A stretch of 64,000 nucleotides of DNA from an uncultured Bacilli bacterium (lineage in GTDB: Bacteria > Bacillota_I > Bacilli_A > RF39 > UBA660), in the NCBI GenBank assembly GCA_934098435.1, contig CAKOOV010000001.1:1-64000 (forward strand). Reading direction: 5' to 3'. The position numbers and the translations under genes were made by a program. Of the stretch, positions 1 to 6,127 are shown piece by piece; position 1 is the stretch's first letter, and every line of letters starts with the position of its first letter. The notes beneath the pieces were generated by a model. The model was not told where the DNA came from. It saw only the letters and a list, made by a program, of their open reading frames with translations, and made no database searches.

Positions 1-276
1 ATTCATAATTGATACTTTATAACCATGTTTTAAACTTGATATTTCTTTTTGTAATTCTATATATGGTCTAAATATATCTTTACCACTTATTAAGGTTATA
101 GTAATAAAGCTTATTATTATAATAACAGTTAAAGTAAATAATGAACCAATATTATCTTCTTTATATCTTAATTTGTTATCTTTTAGGGATAAATAGCCAT
201 GAGGAGTTAGTTCTCCACAGGTAGGACAGAAGTTATCATCTACTTCTAATTCTTCATTACACTTTATACATTTCAT
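1..276 (-). CDS. zinc-ribbon membrane protein, C-terminus cut by window edge
   Basis: The frame is open from an ATG at 276 to the window edge (92 codons seen), with a GAGGAG ribosome site just upstream. The first 20 residues form a zinc ribbon with two CxxC pairs (CIKC and CPTC). A hydrophobic segment follows at about residues 48-64, then a charged stretch. This is a common layout for small Firmicutes membrane proteins with a cytoplasmic zinc ribbon. The function is unknown and the C-terminal domain lies outside the window. Two other zinc-ribbon plus membrane-anchor proteins occur near 28-29 kb, but no further similarity is visible. Confidence 0.75.
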   Translation of the reverse strand, partial: MKCIKCNEELEVDDNFCPTCGELTPHGYLSLKDNKLRYKEDNIGSLFTLTVIIIISFITITLISGKDIFRPYIELQKEISSLKHGYKVSIMN

Positions 277-380
277 GATTAACTCCTCTCTATTATAATA
301 TTATATCATATTTTGTCGTTTTTGTTTGTAAAAAAATGATATTTTTATTTTTAATGGGAAAATTATATTAGGAGTTAGAT

Positions 381-814
381 ATGAACTTTAATAGAATGTA
401 GAAATAAGAGAAGATTTTAATCTTAAACAAAAAGATATTGCCAGTGTTCTAGGTATTACACAGCAGTCTTATTCTTTGTGGGAAAATGGCAGTAAGATTA
501 TTCCTTTAAAACATTTAAATAGTTTATGTAATTATTATAATCTTAGTATGGATTATGTTATTGGTTTATCTAATATTAAATATTATAATATTGCTAATAA
601 GGAAATTGATAAAATACTTATTGGCGAAAGATTAAGAAAAATTAGAAAGGATAATAATATTACTCAAGAAGAACTTGTTAATATTCTTAATACTACGCAT
701 TCTACGATTAGTGCTTATGAAAGTGGTAAAACTACTATTCTTACAGCTTTTGCTTATGAGATATGTAAAAAATATAATATTTCTATGGATTATTTATGTG
801 GAAGAATTAATTAA
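381..814 (+). CDS. tandem HTH-XRE regulator with a frameshift near its start
   Basis: Two Cro/C1-type helix-turn-helix domains follow each other. The first reads about 395-590 (KQKDIASVLGITQQSYSLW); the second about 625-810 (TQEELVNILNTTHSTISAYE). Both are followed by a similar YNLSMDYV / YNISMDYL helix. A good AGGAG site precedes an ATG at 381, but that frame stops at TAG 399 after six codons. The HTH frame has no ATG, GTG or TTG until a TTG at 476, inside the first recognition helix. A one-base change between about 390 and 400 would restore a full protein of about 144 residues. Either the gene is broken, or it uses a non-standard start, or there is a sequence error. Target genes are unknown. 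Confidence 0.7.
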
Positions 815-824
815 TATTACTTTA

Positions 825-903
825 ATTTTAAAGACTCTTGACTTTAAAATTCTTTTGAAAGACTCTTGGCTTTCAAAACCTCGAACAACGTTAGTGTGAG
901 AGG
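825..903 (+). repeat. hairpin cluster A: two constant-loop hairpins plus a GA-mismatch hairpin
   Basis: Ten bases after the HTH gene stop comes a perfect 9-bp stem (825-833 with 842-850) around loop ACTCTTGA. A second 9-bp stem follows (853-861 with 870-878) around loop ACTCTTGG. Next is a third fold at 879-903, where CCTC pairs with GAGG, GA faces GA, and ACA pairs with TGT around ACGTTAG. The same architecture recurs near 3.4, 6.1, 29.6 and 37.5 kb. There is no uridine run after it, so it is not an ordinary terminator. The function is unknown. Confidence 0.65.
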
Positions 904-950
904 CATATTTTTCTAATTTTTGTTCATAATATCTTTTAGGAGGATATGAT

Positions 951-1388
951 ATGAAAGAAAATTATGAACTTATGGAGCATATTTATAAAGATGCTGAGAT
1001 GGCTTCTTATACTTTAACTAAACTTATACGTGATTTAAAAGATAAGGATAACAAAATTAAGAAGACTCTTGAGGATATCATGAAAGAATATGAGTCTTGG
1101 AAGAAGAAGGCTATGAAGTATTTAAAGAAAGGGAAAGAAGAGATTACTGATATTTCTTTCTTTGAAAAAATGATGGCTAATATGGGAATTAAAAAAGAAG
1201 TTAAATGTGATAATAGTGATTCCGCTATTGCTGAAATGATAATTAAAGGAATATCCACAGGAAGTACTCAAATGGAAAAGAAGATTAAAGCTTATGATAA
1301 AGAAGTAGATAAAAGTGATATTGATGTTGCTCGTGAATTTCTTAAATTTCAAGAAAAGACTATAGATAAACTTAAAGAGTATCTATAG
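951..1388 (+). CDS. charged coiled-coil protein of unknown function
   Basis: A 145-residue, strongly charged (Lys/Glu-rich), largely helical protein with no signal peptide or membrane segment, preceded by an AGGAGG site at a good distance. Residues about 20-70 and 110-145 look like coiled coil; the middle holds MMANMGIKKEVKC. I recognise no family. It lies upstream of the HerA-type ATPase gene on the same strand, separated by a small antisense ORF and about 200 bases, so a functional link is only a possibility. Confidence 0.7.
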   Translation: MKENYELMEHIYKDAEMASYTLTKLIRDLKDKDNKIKKTLEDIMKEYESWKKKAMKYLKKGKEEITDISFFEKMMANMGIKKEVKCDNSDSAIAEMIIKGISTGSTQMEKKIKAYDKEVDKSDIDVAREFLKFQEKTIDKLKEYL

Positions 1389-1488
1389 TCTTTGTTTTTG
1401 TTTTTGGTTTTTCTTCTTTTTCTTCTTTCTCATCTAACTTTCCTATAAAGTATAGGTACTCTAGAAAGTCTTCAAAGTCAATACACAT
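1372..1488 (-). CDS. small acidic/lysine-rich protein, 38 residues
   Basis: A short ORF on the minus strand with a convincing AAAGGAG ribosome site ahead of its ATG at 1488. The product begins MCIDFEDFLEYLYFIGKLDE and ends in a Lys/Glu/Thr-rich tail. Its last 17 bases overlap the end of the coiled-coil gene on the other strand. The good ribosome site and separate spacer favour a real gene, but the low-complexity tail and short length leave doubt. No family is recognised. Confidence 0.4.
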   Translation of the reverse strand: MCIDFEDFLEYLYFIGKLDEKEEKEEKPKTKTKTIDTL

Positions 1489-1597
1489 AACTAGTCTCCT
1501 TTTCTTTATATTATATTAACATAAGATATATTTTTTTACAATTTATTTATATACATTTTTTTTATTATGTTGTATAATTATAATAGGTGAAAAGAAT

Positions 1598-3361
1598 ATG
1601 TTAGGGAAGATTATTGGAATTACAGATAGTATTGTATCTGTTCATTTAGATATTAATATTTATGACTATGATAATTTGATTAGTAAGAATGTTGTATTTA
1701 GAGATAATAATATTATTAGTGTTGGTGAAGTTATTGGTATTGATAATGGTATTATGAATGCTGCTTTAGTTGGAGAAATTAAAGATAATAAATTTTTATA
1801 TGGGGATATTTCTAAACCTTCTTTTAAAGCCGGCTGCTATTTAATTGATGATTCTATTCTTAATATTATTCTTAATAGTGATGCTGAAAATACTATTACG
1901 CTTGGTAAGTCCTATGTTTATCCTAATTATGATATTAAACTTGATATTGGTAATTTCTTTTCTAATCATTTTGCTATTTTGGGTAATTCTGGTAGTGGTA
2001 AATCTTACTCTGTTGCTAAAATACTTCAGAGTGTCTTCTATCAATGCAGAAGTTTACCTTTTTATTCGAATATATTTTTATTTGATGCTTATGGTGAATA
2101 TCAAAGGGCTTTTTCAAGAATACATGAAGTTAATGAAAATATTAATTATAAAGTATATACTACTGATTTAAATAGTACTGAATTTGAGATTATTAGTTAT
2201 CCTTTTTGGCTTTTAGGGGTAGATGATTTATGTTTACTTATGAATGTTACTTCTAAAGAACAGATTCCTACTGTTGAGAAGGCACTTAAACTTGTTTCTT
2301 ATTTTTCTAGACGTGAAGAAGAGGTTATATCGCAAAAGAATGATATTATTGCTAGGTGTTTACTTGATGTTTTATTCTCTGGTAAAGCTCCTAGTCTTAT
2401 TAGAAATAAATTTGTTTCTATTCTTACTAAGTTTAATACTAGTAATTTGAATTTGGATATTAAACTTGAAAAAGGTGGATGGACAAGAACTATTAGGCAA
2501 TGTTTATTCGTAGAACAAGGGGGAGAGTTTGCAGACGTTGAACTTGTTATTGAGTATTTAGAGAGTTTATGTCTTGATAATTTTGAACTTTCTTTACCTA
2601 ATGGGGAATTTATGTATACGATGAAAGACTTTTCTCTTGCTTTAGAGTTTGCTCTTTTATCTGAAGGTACTATGAATAGTGATAAGGCTTTTGAGCTTTC
2701 TAATGTTCTTAAAGTTAGATTTAATGCTTTAATGAATAGTAATTATGCTAGATATTTTGATTATAATGGTTATGTTAATAGAGAGGGATATATTAATTTG
2801 CTTCTTACTTGTCCTAATGGTAGAAAAGCACAGATAGTTAATTTTAATATTAATTATGTTGATGATAGATTTGCTAAGACTTTAGTTAAGATTTATTCTA
2901 AGCTTTTATTTGATTATATTGTTTCTCTTAATCAAAGGGCTTCTATGCCATTTCATATTGTTTTAGAAGAGGCTCATAGATATGTACAGAATGATAGTGA
3001 TATTGATATTCTTGGTTATAATATTTTTGAAAGGATTACTAAGGAAGGTAGAAAGTATGGTCTTCTTTTAGGAATTGTATCACAAAGGCCTTCTGAACTT
3101 TCTGAAACTACTATATCTCAATGTAGTAATTTCTTAGTATTTAAGATGTTTCATCCTAAGGATCTTCAGTTTATTAAAGATATTATTTCTAGTGCTGATA
3201 TTACTGTTACTAATAAGATTAAGACTTTGCATCCTGGTTCTTGTATTATGTTTGGTACTGCTTTTAAACTTCCTACTATTGCTATACTTGATAAACCTAA
3301 TCCTGAGCCTTTAAGTCAGAGTTGTGATATTAATAGGACTTGGTATATTCATAATAATTAG
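1598..3361 (+). CDS. HerA/FtsK-like hexameric ATPase (DUF87)
   Basis: A 587-residue P-loop ATPase of the HerA class. The N-terminal about 120 residues match the beta-barrel region seen in HerA proteins. Walker A is GNSGSGKS at 129-136, Walker B is HIVLEEAHRY at 453-462, and the C-terminal SQRPSELS motif typical of HerA follows near 487. HerA proteins form hexameric DNA-pumping motors that usually work with a nuclease (NurA) or, in phage-defence systems, with SIR2 or DUF4297 effectors. No such partner is visible next to it here. It is preceded by an AGGTGA site and followed by a strong terminator, so it is probably transcribed alone. The family call is firm; the role is not. Confidence 0.85.
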   Translation: MLGKIIGITDSIVSVHLDINIYDYDNLISKNVVFRDNNIISVGEVIGIDNGIMNAALVGEIKDNKFLYGDISKPSFKAGCYLIDDSILNIILNSDAENTITLGKSYVYPNYDIKLDIGNFFSNHFAILGNSGSGKSYSVAKILQSVFYQCRSLPFYSNIFLFDAYGEYQRAFSRIHEVNENINYKVYTTDLNSTEFEIISYPFWLLGVDDLCLLMNVTSKEQIPTVEKALKLVSYFSRREEEVISQKNDIIARCLLDVLFSGKAPSLIRNKFVSILTKFNTSNLNLDIKLEKGGWTRTIRQCLFVEQGGEFADVELVIEYLESLCLDNFELSLPNGEFMYTMKDFSLALEFALLSEGTMNSDKAFELSNVLKVRFNALMNSNYARYFDYNGYVNREGYINLLLTCPNGRKAQIVNFNINYVDDRFAKTLVKIYSKLLFDYIVSLNQRASMPFHIVLEEAHRYVQNDSDIDILGYNIFERITKEGRKYGLLLGIVSQRPSELSETTISQCSNFLVFKMFHPKDLQFIKDIISSADITVTNKIKTLHPGSCIMFGTAFKLPTIAILDKPNPEPLSQSCDINRTWYIHNN

Positions 3362-3367
3362 TATATT

Positions 3368-3400
3368 AAAAGATAATTCTTTTGGGAATTATCTTTTTTA
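3368..3400 (+). terminator. intrinsic terminator of the HerA-like gene
   Basis: A 12-bp perfect stem (3368-3379 with 3386-3397), loop TTTTGG, and a T run at its 3' side, starting 7 bases after the stop codon. Confidence 0.85.
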
Positions 3401-3406
3401 TTTATG

Positions 3407-3460
3407 CCACTTCAAGCCTATAGTCTTTCGTGGTAAATTAGAGCCTGTAGTCTCTAATTT
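3407..3460 (-). repeat. hairpin cluster B, immediately after the CFI-box gene stop
   Basis: Read on the minus strand, the first fold is a perfect 9-bp stem (460-452 with 443-435 of 3,4xx) with loop ACTACAGG, starting 2 bases after the stop codon. The second (3433-3407) pairs CCAC with GTGG, has GA opposite GAA, then AAG with CTT around loop ACTATAGG. Both keep the GAC...GGC loop-closing pattern of clusters A, C, D and E. No uridine tract follows the second fold. Confidence 0.65.
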
Positions 3461-3462
3461 AA

Positions 3463-4059
3463 TTATGCTTTTATTAGTTTTTTGACTTTAGTTTTAGAGT
3501 ATGCACATTCTAAATCTAATATACTTTCACGATATCTTAAATATGCATTTTCGTAATTACCATTTTCTATTTGATTTACGCAATAATCAACAATATTATC
3601 ATAAATGTAATCATAAATTATATCCATTTTTCCTTCTTTTTCTATTGCTTCAACAATTGAAGGAGCTACGCTATAGTAATGTTTTATATCATCTTTACTA
3701 ACAAAATTGTCTCGAAACCATCTTAATACTGTAAGTTCATAACAATTATCATCAAAATTATTTAGATAATGTTTCATACATGCGGTAGTTAAATAGCAGC
3801 CTGTTCCTGAACTTTTGGTTTGTGTACCATTGCTTCTATCATTATCAGTTCTATTCCAATTTTCATTTAAATCTGACGTTACATGTGTACCATCATGTTT
3901 TGCATTTTTATAAGTACTACTACCATAATAATCATATTTATATCCCGTTCCATCTTTGTATGGTGTTACCCTAAATTCACTTCCATCCTTTCCTATGTAC
4001 CTTTTTCTATCTGAATCATATTCCATATTCTTAATTTTATCATAATCAAAGTCTGACAT
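3463..4059 (-). CDS. CFI-box C-terminal domain protein (copy 1)
   Basis: A 198-residue protein. Residues 1-85 are polar and Tyr/Asp/Thr-rich, probably disordered, around KRYIGKDGSEFRVTPYKDG. From about residue 87 it carries a CFI-box-like domain: CYLTTACMKHY, then ELTVLRWFRDNFV, then HYYSVAPSIVEAIE, matching the CFI-A-TA / VLR-FRD / YY--AP pattern. The role of this domain is not known. The last third is nearly identical, at DNA level too, to the gene at 4717-5571. It follows the coiled-coil gene at 4061 by one base and is probably co-transcribed with it. Confidence 0.75.
   Translation of the reverse strand: MSDFDYDKIKNMEYDSDRKRYIGKDGSEFRVTPYKDGTGYKYDYYGSSTYKNAKHDGTHVTSDLNENWNRTDNDRSNGTQTKSSGTGCYLTTACMKHYLNNFDDNCYELTVLRWFRDNFVSKDDIKHYYSVAPSIVEAIEKEGKMDIIYDYIYDNIVDYCVNQIENGNYENAYLRYRESILDLECAYSKTKVKKLIKA
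3487..3801 (-). repeat. 315-bp inverted duplication, left arm
   Basis: The reverse complement of this segment matches 5227-5541 with no gaps and five mismatches by eye, all in the last 80 or so bases; about 240 consecutive bases are identical. Both arms encode the CFI-box domain. Confidence 0.9.
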
Positions 4060-4060
4060 A

Positions 4061-4369
4061 TTATTTAATTCCTCTCTTTCTTCTATTTTTTTCTCTTATT
4101 TGTTTAACTTCATTCTCATGAATTTCTTTTTTTATTTCTACATATAGTTGGTCAAAATAATTACCTATATCATAATAGTTTTCATATTTAGTTTCCAGAA
4201 CTGTCTCATCTTTTTGTAAGTTTTCCAATTCAGTTGAAGTGGGGATTGTAACTTTAATTTCTTCTAATTTTTTGCAAAATTTTTTGACCAATATTTGATC
4301 TTGATAATCGCATTCATTTACATGTTCAAAGAGAACAGAAATTAATGAATTAATATTTTCTTCTATCAT
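4061..4369 (-). CDS. small charged helical protein upstream of the CFI-box gene
   Basis: A 102-residue acidic/basic helical protein with an AAGGAG site before its ATG and a basic C-terminus (KNRRKRGIK). The middle carries a Tyr-rich patch (YENYYDIGNYFDQLY). It has no membrane segment or recognised domain. The stop lies one base before the start of the CFI-box gene, so the two form an operon driven from the 4370-4716 region. It may be a partner of the CFI-box protein, but nothing in the sequence proves this. Confidence 0.65.
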   Translation of the reverse strand: MIEENINSLISVLFEHVNECDYQDQILVKKFCKKLEEIKVTIPTSTELENLQKDETVLETKYENYYDIGNYFDQLYVEIKKEIHENEVKQIREKNRRKRGIK

Positions 4370-4716
4370 ATTAAATATTCTCCTTTTTTATTCTGCTTTC
4401 ATTCATAATAAATTAATTAATGATTTTATTTTTCTTGTTCATAACTAATTCTTTATTTAAATTTATTATATATCTTTTCAGCAAAAAAAGCAAGATATCA
4501 TTTTTTATTGTGTTAATCCTTTTTAGAAATGTTACCATATGAAATAAAATTGTAACATTTTTATAAAAAATTCATAAAAACTAAATTCAAGATATTAATA
4601 ACTATTGACTTTTAATGTAAGCAGTGTTATCTTATATTAAAAAGTTTATTTTTATAGTCTTTAATTACTATTGTGAATATGGCTAATAAAAATATGGAGA
4701 GGAGTATTATATTATT
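4370..4716. promoter_or_regulatory. 347-base divergent intergenic region between the two CFI-box units
   Basis: No gene is seen here. It separates the leftward 4061/3463 unit from the rightward 4717 gene and must hold both promoters. An inverted repeat with 8-bp arms (AATGTTAC at 4528-4535, GTAACATT at 4552-4559) sits near its centre and could be an operator. The rightward promoter is listed separately. Confidence 0.6.
4605..4633 (+). promoter_or_regulatory. sigma-A-type promoter for the 4717 gene
   Basis: TTGACT at 4605-4610, a 17-base spacer and TATCTT at 4628-4633, followed by GAGAGGAG upstream of the ATG at 4717. Confidence 0.65.
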
Positions 4717-5571
4717 ATGTCAAAACAAGATATTATTTTAAAATTTCAAGAGATAGTTAATCAACTTGAAAACACATTAAATGAAGTTAGAGTTAAAAAA
4801 AGACAAATTATTAACGTGCTAAATAGATATGGTGCTATAATGAGTGCAGATGAACTACTTGAAGAATTGAACAAATTTTTACTTATTACTACAGAATTAT
4901 ATATCGAATATATTGAAAGTGAATGGAATTTTAATAATAGTCAACAAGAATATAAAAATAAATATAATTGTTTTCTTAAAGACTTTAATTCTTTTTCAGA
5001 AGAAATATATTTTATTGATCGTCCATGTATTGAAAGCATCGCAATAAAACTAGAATTTTTAAAAGATGAATTATTTTTTTACGATAAACTTGAAGAAAAT
5101 AAAACTGATTTTTCTGTATTAAATTCACCATCTGTCAATGTTGATAACTCTTTGTATAATTGCGACAATGACTGTGATTCAATATATCAAGCTAGAGCAA
5201 ATACTGATTCTTATTTTAATGTAGATGGCTGCTATTTAACTACCGCATGTATGAAACATTATCTAAATAATTTTGATGATAATTGTTATGAACTTACAGT
5301 ATTAAGATGGTTTCGAGACAATTTTGTTAGTAAAGATGATATAAAACATTACTATAGCGTAGCTCCTTCAATTGTTGAAGCAATAGAAAAAGAAGGAAAA
5401 ATGGATATAATTTATGATTACATTTATGATAATATTGTTGATTATTGCGTAAATCAAATAGAAAATGGCAATTATGAAAATGCATATTTAAGATATTGTG
5501 AAAGTATATTAGATTTAGAACGTACATACTCTAAAACTAAAAACGATAAAATAAGAAAACTTAAATACTAA
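4717..5571 (+). CDS. coiled-coil protein with CFI-box C-terminal domain (copy 2)
   Basis: A 284-residue protein. Residues 1-150 are helical and probably coiled coil (DIILKFQEIVNQLENTLNE), unrelated in sequence to the N-terminus of copy 1. Residues about 170-275 repeat the CFI-box domain of the 3463-4059 gene, with only three amino-acid differences over the shared part. Ribosome site GAGAGGAG. The pairing of different N-termini with one nearly identical C-terminal domain suggests domain copying or gene conversion. The function is unknown. Confidence 0.75.
   Translation: MSKQDIILKFQEIVNQLENTLNEVRVKKRQIINVLNRYGAIMSADELLEELNKFLLITTELYIEYIESEWNFNNSQQEYKNKYNCFLKDFNSFSEEIYFIDRPCIESIAIKLEFLKDELFFYDKLEENKTDFSVLNSPSVNVDNSLYNCDNDCDSIYQARANTDSYFNVDGCYLTTACMKHYLNNFDDNCYELTVLRWFRDNFVSKDDIKHYYSVAPSIVEAIEKEGKMDIIYDYIYDNIVDYCVNQIENGNYENAYLRYCESILDLERTYSKTKNDKIRKLKY
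5227..5541 (+). repeat. 315-bp inverted duplication, right arm
   Basis: Partner of 3487-3801 in opposite orientation. The two arms flank a 1.4-kb segment holding both gene 5' ends and both promoters, the geometry needed for inversion by homologous recombination. Confidence 0.9.
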
Positions 5572-5595
5572 TCTACTTTTTGATAGTAGTAATGA

Positions 5596-5625
5596 TTGAG
5601 ATTTATTTACCTAATCTCTTTTTTT
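5596..5625 (+). terminator. terminator after the 4717 gene
   Basis: GAGATT (5598-5603) pairs with AATCTC (5613-5618) around a 9-base loop and is followed by seven T. Confidence 0.6.
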
Positions 5626-5681
5626 ATAACAATAATTCATAATAATTTTTTATTGCTTGATTTTATTGAGCAGTTTTTGTT

Positions 5682-5924
5682 TTATATGGAGAGTATATAG
5701 TACATTAATTTCAACTGGTCACAATTTGTGACCGTTTCATTCCCCTCACTTTTTAGTCTTCCTTTTAATACGTTCCAATAGTGTCTTGGGTTACGACTAT
5801 TTGTTAGTACTCTTACTATATCAACAACACTAATATAGTATTTTTCTTCTTCTTTACTCCAGATAGTCCTAATTGTTTCATTATTAAAGATTTTATTTAT
5901 TAAATGCATTTTGCTTTCTTCCAT
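5682..5924 (-). pseudogene. truncated BRO-N family phage protein
   Basis: The 80 residues begin like the BRO-N/antirepressor-type proteins common in Firmicutes phages and genomic islands: IRTIWSKEEEKYYISVVDIVRVLTNSRNP in two pieces, then RHYWNVLKGRLKSEGNETV, then TNCDQLKL. Intact relatives continue for well over 150 residues after this motif. Here the frame ends about 8 residues later, so this is a remnant. It still has an AAGGAGG site and a good promoter. The truncation lies just after a 17-bp perfect DNA palindrome (5717-5733) encoding the VTNCD stretch. It is a trace of a phage or island insertion. Confidence 0.7.
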
Positions 5925-5965
5925 ATATCCTCCTTAAATATTATCAGTTTTTCTGTTTCAACCTA

Positions 5966-6015
5966 AATGTATCATACTATTATTTCTATGTCAATATATT
6001 TTTGTACATTTGTTC
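5966..6015 (-). promoter_or_regulatory. promoter of the BRO-N remnant with LexA-like upstream site
   Basis: Minus strand: TTGACA (5994-5989), 17-base spacer, TACATT (5971-5966). Nine bases upstream of the -35 lies GAACAAATGTAC (6015-6004), close to the Gram-positive LexA/DinR pattern GAAC-N4-GTTC. The uvrA promoter has nearly the same sequence at the same distance. Confidence 0.5.
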
Positions 6016-6035
6016 ACTTATAAATTAAACTTTTT

Positions 6036-6119
6036 ATTTTAAAGACCTTAGGCTTTAAAATACTTTTTTGAAGACCTTGGGCCTGTAAAAAAGCCTCATT
6101 AAACTTTAGGTTAATGAGG
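6036..6119. repeat. hairpin cluster C: three constant-loop hairpins, last one also the uvrA terminator
   Basis: On the plus strand: a perfect 9-bp stem (6036-6044 with 6053-6061) around ACCTTAGG; a decayed stem around 6064-6092 with the GAC-CTTG-GGC core; and a perfect 9-bp stem (6094-6102 with 6111-6119) around ACTTTAGG. On the minus strand the last hairpin is followed by CTTTTTT and starts 8 bases after the uvrA stop, so it can terminate uvrA. Confidence 0.65.
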
Positions 6120-6127
6120 TATATATA

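Noticed and set aside
825..903. Tandem repeats as a CRISPR array
   Set aside because: Only two or three units, stems differ between units, no constant repeat-spacer pattern and no cas genes.
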